64,000 bases of DNA, taken from positions 1,488,001-1,552,000 of the forward strand of contig NZ_CP150668.1 of NCBI RefSeq assembly GCF_038024095.1, read 5' to 3'. Shown one piece after another: positions 36,150-45,039 of this stretch. The number at the start of each line of letters is the position of its first letter. Positions within the stretch are counted from its first letter, which is position 1. Origin of the DNA: Polaribacter tangerinus. GTDB lineage: Bacteria; Bacteroidota; Bacteroidia; Flavobacteriales; Flavobacteriaceae. The notes beneath the pieces were generated by a model. The model was not told the DNA's origin. It saw only the letters and a program-made list of their open reading frames with translations, and did no database searches. The position numbers were made by a program, and so were the translations under genes.

Positions 36150-37670
36150 ATGGAATCTAATGTTCGTGTACGTTTTGCACCTAGTCCAACAGGACCTTTA
36201 CATATTGGCGGTGTAAGAACAGCTTTGTATAACTATTTATTTGCAAAAAAACACCAAGGCACATTTGTGCTAAGAATAGAAGATACAGACCAAACAAGGT
36301 ATGTAGCAAATGCAGAAAAATATATTATAGATGCTTTAAACTGGTGTAATATACCATTTGATGAAGGACCAAATAAAAACGAAAAATTTGGACCATACAA
36401 ACAGTCTGAACGTAAAGAAATTTATAAAAAATATGCCAACAAACTTATAGATACTGGTCGGGCTTACATTTGTTTCGACACTTCTGAGGCTTTAGATGAA
36501 CATAGAAAACAACACGAGGCTGCTGGAAAAACATTTATTTATAATTGGCATAACAGAGAAAAAGGAAACTTAATAAACTCTTTAGTATTAACAAATGAAG
36601 AGGTGGAAAGTAGAATAAATGCGGGCGAGAATTATGTAATTCGTTTTAAAACACCACAAGACAGAATTTTAGAATTAAAAGACGAAATAAGAGGTGAAAT
36701 CCGTATAAATACCAATACTTTAGATGATAAAATTTTATTTAAAGGAGATGGAATGCCAACCTATCATTTAGCAAATATTGTAGATGATCATCTCATGAAA
36801 ATTAGCCATGTAATTAGAGGAGAAGAATGGTTACCTTCTATGCCTTTACATGTATTATTATATGAAGCATTTGAGTGGGAAACTCCAAAATTTGCTCATT
36901 TACCGTTGCTTTTAAAACCAGTAGGAAAAGGAAAATTAAGTAAAAGAGATGGCGATAAATTAGGGTTTCCGGTATTTCCGTTAGCCTATGAAAATTTAGA
37001 AACTAGAGAAGTTTCTAGAGGTTATAAAGAAGATGGTTATTTTGCAGATGCTTTTGTAAATATGTTGGCTTTCTTAGGATGGAATCCTGGAACGGAACAA
37101 GAATTATTTACCTTAGAAAATCTAATTGAAGAATTCGACTTAAAAAGAGTGAGTAAATCTGGTGCTAAATTTAGCCCAGAAAAAGTAAGTTGGTTTCAAC
37201 AACAATATATGCAAACGAGAAACGATGAAGAATTAACAGCTTTATACCTACCTATCTTAAAAGAAAAAGGTGTGGAAAAAGATAAAGAATTCGTAAAAAA
37301 AGTAGTTTCTCTAATAAAAGAAAGAGCTGTATTTGTAAAAGATTTTTGGGAACTTTCTAGCTACTTTTTTGAAACCCCAACTAATTATGAGGAAAAAGCT
37401 GTTAAAAAAAATTGGAAAGAAGGAACCTCAGAATTAATGACTGAGCTTGTTACTATTATAAATACTATAGAAGATTTTTCATCAGAAAATACAGAAAAAC
37501 AAGTAAAAGAATGGATTAGTTCTAAAGAAATTGGTTTTGGAAAAGTAATGCAGCCACTACGATTAAGTTTAGTAGGTAAACTAGCAGGACCACATTTATT
37601 TGATATTATTGCTATGATAGGTAAAAAAGAAACCATTACTAGAATAGAAAATGCTACTAAAAATTTATAA
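36150..37670 (+). CDS. gltX: Glutamate--tRNA ligase
   Basis: 506 residues. Class I synthetase motifs: HIGH-like PSPTGPLHIGG near the N-terminus and KMSKS-like GKLSKRDGDKLGF at about 265. FVLRIEDTDQTR is the conserved glutamyl-adenylate site. It charges tRNA-Glu; whether it also charges tRNA-Gln depends on a GatCAB system not visible here. Single gene with its own promoter-like element and a perfect palindromic terminator. Confidence 0.97.
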   Translation: MESNVRVRFAPSPTGPLHIGGVRTALYNYLFAKKHQGTFVLRIEDTDQTRYVANAEKYIIDALNWCNIPFDEGPNKNEKFGPYKQSERKEIYKKYANKLIDTGRAYICFDTSEALDEHRKQHEAAGKTFIYNWHNREKGNLINSLVLTNEEVESRINAGENYVIRFKTPQDRILELKDEIRGEIRINTNTLDDKILFKGDGMPTYHLANIVDDHLMKISHVIRGEEWLPSMPLHVLLYEAFEWETPKFAHLPLLLKPVGKGKLSKRDGDKLGFPVFPLAYENLETREVSRGYKEDGYFADAFVNMLAFLGWNPGTEQELFTLENLIEEFDLKRVSKSGAKFSPEKVSWFQQQYMQTRNDEELTALYLPILKEKGVEKDKEFVKKVVSLIKERAVFVKDFWELSSYFFETPTNYEEKAVKKNWKEGTSELMTELVTIINTIEDFSSENTEKQVKEWISSKEIGFGKVMQPLRLSLVGKLAGPHLFDIIAMIGKKETITRIENATKNL

Positions 37671-37694
37671 TTTTTAAACCATAATAGTATCTCT

Positions 37695-37734
37695 AAAACA
37701 GCTCTTTTAAAATTTTAAAAGAGCTGTTTTTTTT
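37695..37734 (+). terminator. Terminator after gltX
   Basis: Perfect 36-bp palindrome at 37695-37730 (arm AAAACAGCTCTTTTAAAA) followed by more T residues. Confidence 0.87.
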
Positions 37735-37825
37735 AAGAAAACCATAAAAGAACGAGTATAAAAAAATCATATAATTTTAGTACATTTACCTACATACATT
37801 ATTAACCCTTAATAAATTCATAAAT

Positions 37826-38746
37826 ATGATACCTTTTGTACCTTTTATTATAATCATTGGAATACTTGTTTTTGCGGCTTTTTTTATGGTTCAACAACAA
37901 ACTGCTGCTATTATAGAACGATTTGGTAAATTTCAAAGTATTCGCCAATCTGGTCTACAACTTAAAATACCTATTGTTGATAAAGTTGCAGGAAGATTAA
38001 GCTTAAAAATTCAGCAATTAGATGTAATTATAGAAACTAAAACATTAGATGACGTATTTGTAAAGTTAAAGGTTTCTGTTCAGTATAAAGTAATTAGTGA
38101 AAAAGTATATGATGCGTTTTATAAGTTAGATTATCCGCATGAACAAATAACCTCTTATGTATTTGATGTTGTGAGAGCCGAAGTACCAAAAATGAGGTTG
38201 GATGATGTTTTTGTAAAAAAAGATGATATTGCAATAGCCGTAAAATCTGAATTAAATGACGCTATGCTAGACTATGGTTTCGATATCATTAGAACACTTG
38301 TTACCGACATTGATCCAGATCCGCAGGTAAAGATAGCTATGAATAGAATAAATGCAGCAGATAGAGAAAAAACTGCTGCACAATATGAAGGTGACGCACA
38401 ACGAATTTTAATTGTAGAAAAAGCAAAAGCAGAAGCAGAAAGTAAACGATTACAAGGACAAGGTATTGCAGATCAACGAAGAGAAATAGCCCGTGGTTTA
38501 GAAGAATCTGTAGAAGTATTAAATAAAGTAGGAATCAATTCTCAAGAGGCATCTGCACTTATTGTTGTAACTCAACATTATGATACTTTACAATCTATTG
38601 GTAGTGAAACTAATAGTAATTTAATATTATTACCTAATTCACCACAAGCAGGAAGTACTATGCTAAATGATATGGTAGCAAGTTTCACTGCAAGTAATCA
38701 AATAGGTGAAGCAATGAAAAATAACAAACCAAAATTAGAGGAATAG
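37826..38746 (+). CDS. SPFH/stomatin-like membrane protein
   Basis: 306 residues. An N-terminal membrane helix ([19 protein letters not shown]) leads into an SPFH domain: [62 protein letters not shown]. Then comes a heptad-like Ala/Glu coiled coil ([32 protein letters not shown]). Such proteins (QmcA/stomatin type) form membrane microdomain cages and regulate proteases. It is followed after 1 bp by a small YbjQ-type gene, so the pair is one operon. No NfeD partner is present. Confidence 0.9.
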   Translation: MIPFVPFIIIIGILVFAAFFMVQQQTAAIIERFGKFQSIRQSGLQLKIPIVDKVAGRLSLKIQQLDVIIETKTLDDVFVKLKVSVQYKVISEKVYDAFYKLDYPHEQITSYVFDVVRAEVPKMRLDDVFVKKDDIAIAVKSELNDAMLDYGFDIIRTLVTDIDPDPQVKIAMNRINAADREKTAAQYEGDAQRILIVEKAKAEAESKRLQGQGIADQRREIARGLEESVEVLNKVGINSQEASALIVVTQHYDTLQSIGSETNSNLILLPNSPQAGSTMLNDMVASFTASNQIGEAMKNNKPKLEE

Positions 38747-38747
38747 C

Positions 38748-39074
38748 ATGTACAAAATGATAATTACAACTACACCAACCATAGAAAATAAACCTGCAAC
38801 ACAATACTTAGGTATCGTAACTGGTGAAACTATTATTGGTGCCAATATATTTAAAGATTTTTTTGCAGGTTTAAGAGATATTGTTGGCGGTAGATCTGGT
38901 TCTTACGAAAAAGTATTAAGAGAGGCTAAAGATTCCTCTTTAAAAGAAATGGAAGAAATGGCTGCAAAATTGGGCGCAGATGCAATTGTTGGTGTAGACT
39001 TAGATTATGAAACTGTTGGACCAAATGGAGGTATGCTTATGGTTACTGCCTCAGGAACTGCTATAAAATACTAA
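38748..39074 (+). CDS. YbjQ/UPF0145 (heavy-metal-binding domain) family protein
   Basis: 108 residues. Signature [72 protein letters not shown] is complete for the UPF0145/YbjQ family (given here as landmarks: [32 protein letters not shown]). These form pentameric rings; the metal-binding label comes from distant similarity and no cysteine ligands are seen. Function unknown. Directly downstream of the SPFH gene. Confidence 0.88.
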   Translation: MYKMIITTTPTIENKPATQYLGIVTGETIIGANIFKDFFAGLRDIVGGRSGSYEKVLREAKDSSLKEMEEMAAKLGADAIVGVDLDYETVGPNGGMLMVTASGTAIKY

Positions 39075-39088
39075 TTAAAACAATATAT

Positions 39089-39119
39089 TTTGTAATTATA
39101 TTAAAAAATTATATATTTG
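39089..39119 (+). promoter_or_regulatory. Strong-looking Bacteroidota promoter with no coding gene behind it
   Basis: TTTG (39089-39092), a 19-bp spacer, then TATATTTG (39112-39119), matching both the -33 and -7 elements of the Bacteroidota promoter consensus. It points right into an 85-90 bp stretch that ends in a terminator and contains no ORF beyond a possible 14-codon GTG frame. Confidence 0.55.
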
Positions 39120-39123
39120 TGAA

Positions 39124-39214
39124 CTTAATTCTAAGAATTAGATTAGTTGGGGGATTGATTTAATTCTAGTAAACAAAAAGCTCTATTTGATTAATCAAAT
39201 AGAGCTTGTTTTTT
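39124..39214 (+). ncRNA. Candidate small RNA between the YbjQ-like gene and tatA copy 2
   Basis: A predicted transcript of about 90 nt from the promoter just upstream to the terminator at 39178-39207. It contains an arm GAATTA (39135-39140) that can pair either with TAATTC at 39126-39131 (3-nt loop) or with TAATTC at 39161-39166. The second option extends to CTAAGAATTA against TAATTCTAG with one bulge and exposes a G-rich 20-nt loop holding TTGGGGGATTGA. No function is recognised. The Rfam Flavo-1 model and other Bacteroidota sRNA families should be checked. Confidence 0.42.
39178..39214. terminator. Bidirectional terminator between the YbjQ-like gene and tatA copy 2
   Basis: Perfect 30-bp palindrome at 39178-39207 (arm AAGCTCTATTTGATT) followed on the plus strand by TGTTTTTT, and on the minus strand by a shorter T-run. 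It can end the SPFH operon, the candidate small RNA and tatA copy 2. Confidence 0.85.
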
Positions 39215-39230
39215 GAATACCAATAAATTA

Positions 39231-39419
39231 TTATTTTTCTTTTAACTTGTCTTCAGTATCATCTTCTTTAGAAGCATTTTTAAATTCTTTAATACCACTT
39301 CCTAAACCTTTCATTAATTCAGGAATCTTTTTACCTCCAAATAATAAAAGTACTACCAATAAAATAATGGCTATTTGTGGCCCACTAACAAAACCAAAGT
39401 ATATTGTTAAATTGATCAT
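39231..39419 (-). CDS. tatA: Twin-arginine translocase subunit TatA/E, copy 2
   Basis: 62 residues from ATG at 39419; a longer frame from 39449 would start before the predicted promoter. One N-terminal helix ([19 protein letters not shown]) followed by [19 protein letters not shown] and a short acidic tail. It is shorter than copy 1 at 25.0 kb and its G-K-K-I-P-E-L form is the classic TatA sequence. A TATCTTTG element (minus strand, 39439-39446) lies 19 bp upstream of the start. Confidence 0.92.
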   Translation of the reverse strand: MINLTIYFGFVSGPQIAIILLVVLLLFGGKKIPELMKGLGSGIKEFKNASKEDDTEDKLKEK

Positions 39420-39474
39420 TTTTATAATATTTAAAGTACAAAGATACAAAAACTAATAACTAGTTTAAATCTTC

Positions 39475-40167
39475 TTAATTCTTTTTCTCTATAATACCAC
39501 CAATAACTTTTTTATCTTTTACTAATTTAGGTTCTCCTTTATAAAAAATAGTTCCCCCAAAGCTTACTGATGCATTTAATGTTTCTCCAGCTGTTATTTC
39601 TGCTTTTGCTCCTGTTCCTGATTTTATAGTAGAATTTCCTTTAGTTACTAAATTATATCCATGATAAATACCATACAAATCTACAGAAGCTTCCTGGTTT
39701 TTTGCTGATCCAGAAACTTTTATAATTCCGCCAGAAGTTGCTCTAACCGTTAAATAATTAGTAATTGTAGTGATGTTTATAAAAGCTCTTTCTTGAGCTT
39801 TTACATGTACTTTTTCTTGATCAAAGTTTTTACCTGTAATAGTTGCACCTTCATTAGCATCTAAAATAGCTATTTCTTTGTTATAAAATAATTTAATTAA
39901 AACCTCTCCTTCAGCAGCATTATCCTCTGGTTTTAAAGAAAAGGGTAAAGATAATTTTAATGTATTATTTACATTTTTTACTTTTACCATTTCAGACTTT
40001 TTACCAGTAATTTCTATCTTTTGATCATCACTTTTTATCAATTCTACTTCTATACCATTGTATACTTTTAAAGTAGAAAAATCTCCAATATTTTTGGTTA
40101 TTAACGTTTGTGAAAAACCAACAATAGTAACAAACAGAAAGCAAGTTGTAAAAAATATTTTTCTCAT
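39475..40167 (-). CDS. GIN-domain (DUF2807) exported protein
   Basis: 230 residues from ATG at 40167; the longer frame to 40212 adds a non-signal-like stretch. Signal peptide MRKIFFTTCFLFVTIVGFSQ, then a beta-helix type GIN domain: FSTLKVYNGIEVELIKSDDQKIEI is the domain's usual opening, followed by repeated short strands (ITGKNFDQEKVHVKAQE, LTVRATSGGIIKVSGSAKN). Such proteins are periplasmic or surface beta-solenoids of unknown role, very common in Bacteroidota. Single gene; it is not next to an anti-sigma factor here. Confidence 0.87.
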   Translation of the reverse strand: MRKIFFTTCFLFVTIVGFSQTLITKNIGDFSTLKVYNGIEVELIKSDDQKIEITGKKSEMVKVKNVNNTLKLSLPFSLKPEDNAAEGEVLIKLFYNKEIAILDANEGATITGKNFDQEKVHVKAQERAFINITTITNYLTVRATSGGIIKVSGSAKNQEASVDLYGIYHGYNLVTKGNSTIKSGTGAKAEITAGETLNASVSFGGTIFYKGEPKLVKDKKVIGGIIEKKN

Positions 40168-40266
40168 TTTTTTTGTTTTTATACTACTTTTTCTAATCAA
40201 AAAGTATACCACTATAAAGGGTTATTTTTAATATTTATTGTGTAAATAAAATTAATTAATATTTAT

Positions 40267-42489
40267 TTATTCATCTTCAATTAAATAAAAATCTAAATGT
40301 TTACGTTCTAAATCAGTCTTTTTTACCTGAACTTTTACATCATCTCCTAACTGATACATATGTTTGGTAGATTGCCCTATAATTGCATATTGGTCTTCAT
40401 CAAAAATATAATAATCACTTTTTATATCTCTAATTCTTACCATTCCTTCGCATTTATTACTAGAAATTTCTACATAAATACCCCATTCTGTAACACCTGT
40501 AATTACGCCATCAAAAATGGTATCTTTTTGATCTTGCATATATTTTACTTGCATATATTTTATAGAAGATCTTTCTGCTTTAGAAGCTAATTCTTCTCTT
40601 TTAGAAGAATGTTTACATTTTTCTTCATAAGGAAGTGCTTTTGGCGTTTCTCCGCCATCTAAATAATGCTGAAGTAATCTATGTGTCATTACATCTGGAT
40701 ATCGTCTAATTGGTGATGTAAAATGACTGTAATAATCAAAAGCCAAGCCATAATGACCAATATTTTGAGTAGTATAAACAGCTTTAGACATTGTTCTAAT
40801 AGCTAAAGTTTCTATCATATTTGCTTCGGCTTTTCCATGAACGTCATTTAAAAGCTTATTTAAAGTTTCGGTAGTTGTTGCTTTTGTTTCGGTATTAATT
40901 TTATAACCAAACTTGCTAATAATATTTTGTAAAGAGGCTAATTTTTCGTCATCTGGCTCGTCGTGAACTCTGTAAATAAATGTTTTATTGGTTGCTTTTC
41001 CTTTTTTAAATCCAATAAATTCTGCTACTTTTCTATTTGCTAATAGCATAAATTCTTCTATTAATTTATTGGCATCTTTAGATGTTTTAAAGAAAACACC
41101 AACAGGATTTGCAGCATCATCTAAATTAAATTTAACCTCTACTCTATCAAAAGAAATGGCTCCTTGTTGCATTCTTTTTTTTCTTAAAATTTTAGCCAAT
41201 CTATCTAATTGTAATGTTGCTTCTACAATTTCTGGTGCTACGGTATATGTATTATTTGTAATAGATACATTAGCAGGCATTGTAAAAGGTAAAATAGTAT
41301 CGGTTAATGCAACGTTTTCTATAATTTCTTGTGCCTCTTCGTAGGCAAAACGTTGGTCGGAGTAGGTTACTGTTCTTCCAAACCACTCTCCTATTATTTG
41401 TGCTTTTTCATTTATTTCAAAAACAGCAGAAAAAGTTAATTTTTCTTCATGAGGTCTAAGCGAGCAAACACCATTACTTAGCATTTCTGGTAACATTGGC
41501 ACTACTCTATCTACCAAATAAACAGAGGTAGCACGTTGGTATGCTTCAGTATCTAAAATTGTATCTGGTTGTAAATAATGAGAAACATCCGCAATATGAA
41601 TACCTATTTCATAATTACCGTTTTCTAACTTTTTAAAAGAAAGGGCATCATCAAAATCTTTTGCATCTTTTGGATCTATGGTAAAAGTTAAATCTTTACG
41701 CATATCTCTTCGTTTAGAAATTTCTTTTTTAGTAATTTCTAAAGGTAAATTTTTTGCTTCTTTTTCTACTTCTGGTTCAAAATGATAAGGTAAATCGTAT
41801 TCTAAAAGTATAGAATGCATTTCTGTATTATGATCTCCTGGTTTTCCTAAAACAGTAGTAATTTTTCCAAAAGGATTTTTAGAATTTTCTGGCCAATCAG
41901 AAATTTTTGCTTGTACTTTATCACCATGTTCTGCGCCATTCATTTTACTTTCAGATATAAAAATATCTGCATACATTTTGCTATTGTCACAAATAACAAA
42001 ACCAAAATTTTTATTTTTTTGCAATACACCAACAAATGTTGTTTTAGAGCGTTCTATAATTTCTACAACATCTGCCTCTAATTTATTACTTCTTTTTCTC
42101 TTGTAAACATAAGCTCTAACAACATCACCATGTAAGCCTTTACCAAGGTTAATATTAGGAATAAAAATATCGTTTTCGTAGTCGTCTGTAATAAAATAAC
42201 CATTTCCATTTGAGGTAATATCTAAAGTACCTACAGAATATTTTCTATCTTCATTAATTTGATATTTTCCTTTTTCTACCTCTTTAATTTTTTTGGTTGC
42301 CGTAAGTTCTACCAACTTTTTTAATATTTGTGTTTTACCATCGGTATCTGAAATATGCAACTTTGCTGCAATTTGTTTATAATTAAAAAACTTACTACTA
42401 TCTTCATTTAAAATTCTAAATATATTTCTAGTTAAGTCTTTTATTATAGCACCTTTCTTTTTGTATATTTTTTTTTTCTTTTTTTTCAT
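40267..42489 (-). CDS. rnr: Ribonuclease R
   Basis: 740 residues. Lys-rich N-terminus, winged-helix region, cold-shock domains (around VGTLDITSNGNGYFITDDY and GVLQKNKNFGFVICDN), then the RNB catalytic domain with RRDMRKDLTFTIDPKDAKDFDDALSF (landmarks TIDPKDAKDFDDA, the Asp cluster that binds Mg) and HFTSPIRRYPDVMTHRLL, and a C-terminal S1 domain (GVITGVTEWGIYVEIS). A processive 3'-5' exoribonuclease able to degrade structured RNA. Usual length. The start codon follows a run of Lys codons; its exact position is not certain. Confidence 0.95.
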   Translation of the reverse strand: MKKKKKKIYKKKGAIIKDLTRNIFRILNEDSSKFFNYKQIAAKLHISDTDGKTQILKKLVELTATKKIKEVEKGKYQINEDRKYSVGTLDITSNGNGYFITDDYENDIFIPNINLGKGLHGDVVRAYVYKRKRSNKLEADVVEIIERSKTTFVGVLQKNKNFGFVICDNSKMYADIFISESKMNGAEHGDKVQAKISDWPENSKNPFGKITTVLGKPGDHNTEMHSILLEYDLPYHFEPEVEKEAKNLPLEITKKEISKRRDMRKDLTFTIDPKDAKDFDDALSFKKLENGNYEIGIHIADVSHYLQPDTILDTEAYQRATSVYLVDRVVPMLPEMLSNGVCSLRPHEEKLTFSAVFEINEKAQIIGEWFGRTVTYSDQRFAYEEAQEIIENVALTDTILPFTMPANVSITNNTYTVAPEIVEATLQLDRLAKILRKKRMQQGAISFDRVEVKFNLDDAANPVGVFFKTSKDANKLIEEFMLLANRKVAEFIGFKKGKATNKTFIYRVHDEPDDEKLASLQNIISKFGYKINTETKATTTETLNKLLNDVHGKAEANMIETLAIRTMSKAVYTTQNIGHYGLAFDYYSHFTSPIRRYPDVMTHRLLQHYLDGGETPKALPYEEKCKHSSKREELASKAERSSIKYMQVKYMQDQKDTIFDGVITGVTEWGIYVEISSNKCEGMVRIRDIKSDYYIFDEDQYAIIGQSTKHMYQLGDDVKVQVKKTDLERKHLDFYLIEDE

Positions 42490-42640
42490 TGATTCTTATT
42501 ATTAAACATTGAAAGGTAATTATTCTTATATATTAAACTACTTTCAATAAGCTGCAAATTACAATATATTGTGCTCTTATTGTATTAAAAAAAAGTTATC
42601 AATCTTTTTATTGTATTTTGCTTATTCTAAATTATTATTT

Positions 42641-43573
42641 ATGTCTAACTTCATCAACATTTCTGATGATAATTCTTGGTTTATAATTGCAAATCCTACA
42701 GCTGGAAATGGTAAATTTTCTAAACAATGGAAAAAAATTAAGCAATTATTAAAACATAAAAATGTAGACTTTTCTTATGCTTTTACTCAGTACTCAAAGC
42801 ACGAAATTTTATTGGTAAACGAGGCAATAAAACAAGGCTTTAGAAAAATAATTTCCATTGGCGGAGATGGAACACTACACAATGTAGTAAACGGAGTAAT
42901 GTTACAAAGGTATGTAAAAACTTCGGATATAACTATTTCGGTAATTCCTTTAGGAACAGGAAACGATTGGATTAAAACCTATAATATTCCAAAATCGATA
43001 CATAAATCGATAGAAATTATAACTCGAAACAACACAACTTTACAAGATATTGGTGTTATTACAACGCAAAATAATACAGTTACTTATTTTAATAATTTAG
43101 CCGGATTAGGATATGATGGTTATGTTGTTTATAAACTTAAAAATCTTAAAAAATTAGGTGCTTTTTCTTATTTAATAGCTGGTATTTACGGACTTTTATT
43201 TTACAAGAAATCGATATTTACCATTGTTATTAATAATAAAACTATAAAAACTCGCTGTTTAATGACAGTATTTGGAATATGTAAATACGCTGGCGGTGGT
43301 ATGCAATTTACTAAAAACGTTGTTGTTTCAGATGGATTATTAGATATTAGTATTTTTAAAAATATTGGTTTTTTTGATTTAATTTTGAACCTTCCAAAAT
43401 TATACACTGGTACTATTATACATCATAAAAAAGTAACAACTTACAAAACGAAAGAAATAACGGTAATTCCGGAAAAAAATTCCCCTTATATTCAAGCAGA
43501 CGGAGAATTAATTGGCAACGGTAAACTACAAGTAACTATTTTACAAAAAGCAATCCGTTTTGTAATAACTTAA
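42641..43573 (+). CDS. Diacylglycerol/lipid kinase family protein
   Basis: 310 residues from ATG at 42641; the frame is open upstream, but the first 24 codons carry no conserved sequence. N-terminal nucleotide-binding WFIIANPTAGNGK and the catalytic signature ISIGGDGTLHNVVNGVM (GGDGT at about 74-78), then IPLGTGNDW. This is the YegS/DgkB/sphingosine-kinase fold, phosphorylating a lipid such as diacylglycerol with ATP. The substrate is not determined. It abuts the 547-bp gap described as a possible origin. Confidence 0.92.
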   Translation: MSNFINISDDNSWFIIANPTAGNGKFSKQWKKIKQLLKHKNVDFSYAFTQYSKHEILLVNEAIKQGFRKIISIGGDGTLHNVVNGVMLQRYVKTSDITISVIPLGTGNDWIKTYNIPKSIHKSIEIITRNNTTLQDIGVITTQNNTVTYFNNLAGLGYDGYVVYKLKNLKKLGAFSYLIAGIYGLLFYKKSIFTIVINNKTIKTRCLMTVFGICKYAGGGMQFTKNVVVSDGLLDISIFKNIGFFDLILNLPKLYTGTIIHHKKVTTYKTKEITVIPEKNSPYIQADGELIGNGKLQVTILQKAIRFVIT

Positions 43574-44120
43574 ATTTCTTTTTTAAATTTTAAACAGTTA
43601 TAAACATTCTATTTAATTATTATTTTTCTTTTATAAAATTTTTAAAAAAATATAATGTTTATAATAGCATGTGAATAGATACAATAAAAAATGTAGCTAA
43701 AATTTTAATATATCAGTTATTAAAAATAGTTTACATTTTATAAGTAGGGTAATGTATTAGAAATCAAATTTAAACTCTATTTATTAACAAAAGTTATAAA
43801 CACTTATTCACTGTAAAATGATAATAGTTTATAAGATGATTTGTGTAAATAAAGTGTCTATTTTATGTTGATAAACTTTTATCAAAAATCAATAAAAAAA
43901 GTTGCGTATGTTTATTGTAGAGTTGTATTGTAATAATATTTAGAACTGCCAAAAAAAGTTACGAGTTTCTCGTTACAACTTCTTAACAATTTTAAAAAAC
44001 GTTAAAAACTTCATAATTAAATAGTTATTAAAATTGTATAAAATATAGTTGTTTATAACTGTAAATAGCTGTTAATTTCTATACTTTTGTAATGTACAAC
44101 TAAATTACAATCAACTTATT
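43574..44120. other. Long AT-rich intergenic stretch with clustered DnaA-box-like sequences; candidate oriC
   Basis: The longest gene-free stretch of the window (547 bp), strongly AT-rich. Six 9-mers fit TTATNNACA: TTATAAACA at 43598-43606 (+), 43656-43664 (-), 43794-43802 (+) and 44050-44058 (-); TTATTAACA at 43781-43789 (+); TTATCAACA at 43866-43874 (-). Near matches are TTATTCACT at 43804 and TTATCAAAA at 43879. Inverted repeats lie at 43868-43885 (TTGATAAA/TTTATCAA) and 43961-43973 (ACGAG/CTCGT). No ORF or tRNA is seen. The repeats are not the classical TTATCCACA, so the origin call rests on clustering, AT content and the parS-like sites 11-14 kb away. Confidence 0.42.
44082..44089 (+). 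promoter_or_regulatory. Putative -7 promoter element of rpiB
   Basis: TACTTTTG fits TAnnTTTG, 31 bp before the rpiB ATG. A matching -33 element is not clear. Confidence 0.45.
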
Positions 44121-44552
44121 ATGACAATAGCAATAGGAAATGATCATGCAGGAACAGTATACAAATTTGAAATTTTAAAATATTTAGAGGAAAAAGGATA
44201 TACTGTTTTAAATTTTGGAACAGATACCGATAGTTCTATGGATTATCCAGATGCAATTCATCCAACAGCAAATGCTGTAGAATCTGGAAAAGCTACTTTA
44301 GGTATTATTTTATGTGGTTCTGGAAATGGAGCACAAATGACTGCTAATAAACACCAAGGTATACGAGCTGCTTTGTGTTGGAATAACGAGTTAGTTGCTT
44401 TAACAAGACAACATAATAATGCTAATATTTTAACGATACCTGCTCGTTTTGTTTCTTTACAGCAAGCTATCGGTTTTGTAGATATTTTTTTAACAACAGA
44501 TTTTGAAGGAGGAAGACATGCAAATAGAGTAGAAAAAATAGCGTGTAAATAA
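44121..44552 (+). CDS. rpiB: Ribose 5-phosphate isomerase B
   Basis: 143 residues, normal for RpiB/LacAB-type isomerases. IAIGNDHAGTVYKFEI, DYPDAIHPTANAV, ILCGSGNGAQMTANKHQGIRAALC (catalytic Cys and the GSGNG loop) and NNANILTIPARF are the family landmarks. It interconverts ribose 5-phosphate and ribulose 5-phosphate in the pentose phosphate pathway. First gene right of the AT-rich gap. Confidence 0.95.
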   Translation: MTIAIGNDHAGTVYKFEILKYLEEKGYTVLNFGTDTDSSMDYPDAIHPTANAVESGKATLGIILCGSGNGAQMTANKHQGIRAALCWNNELVALTRQHNNANILTIPARFVSLQQAIGFVDIFLTTDFEGGRHANRVEKIACK

Positions 44553-44589
44553 ACGTATTTTAAGTACAATTTTTTGGTTGTTAAAAAAC

Positions 44590-45039
44590 ATGAATTTTAT
44601 TATAAAAACATTTTCTGAATTAAGTACTTCAGAACTTTATCAAATTTTACAATTAAGAGCAGCTGTATTTGTGGTTGAGCAAAATTGTGTGTATCAAGAT
44701 ATCGATTTTAAAGACCAAAAAGCGCTTCATATTTTTGCTTATAAAGAAAATGAAATTATTGCATATTCTCGAATTTTTAAGCCAGGAGATTATTTTTCTA
44801 ATGCTAGTATTGGTAGAGTTGTTATTAAAAAAAGTGAACGTAATTTTGGGTATGGTCATTTATTAATGTCTGCCTCTATTAAGGCAATTAAAAGTAAATT
44901 TAACCTAAATACCATTACTATTTCTGCACAACAATACCTTACTAATTTTTATGAATCTCATTTATTTAAACAGGTAGGAGAAAGTTATTTAGAAGACGGA
45001 ATTCCACACATTAAAATGATTCGAGAAAAAGATGCATAA
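44590..45039 (+). CDS. ElaA-like GNAT N-acetyltransferase
   Basis: 149 residues from ATG at 44590; a TTG at 44578 is possible but less likely. ELYQILQLRAAVFVVEQNCVYQDID is the distinctive ElaA start, followed by IGRVVIKKSERNFGYGHLLMSASI, the acetyl-CoA-binding region, and AQQYLTNFYESHLFKQVGESYLEDGIPHIKM. The substrate is unknown. Its stop codon overlaps the start of a tiny membrane-protein gene. Confidence 0.9.
   Translation: MNFIIKTFSELSTSELYQILQLRAAVFVVEQNCVYQDIDFKDQKALHIFAYKENEIIAYSRIFKPGDYFSNASIGRVVIKKSERNFGYGHLLMSASIKAIKSKFNLNTITISAQQYLTNFYESHLFKQVGESYLEDGIPHIKMIREKDA

Noticed and set aside
39119..39162. 14-codon GTG ORF within the candidate small RNA
   Set aside because: Too short, with a non-preferred start at the first bases of the predicted transcript; a coding role cannot be supported from sequence alone.
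42569..42640. Upstream extension of the lipid kinase gene
   Set aside because: The 24 extra residues (ending LLYFAYSKLLF) are not conserved-looking and overlap the probable promoter region of the gene.
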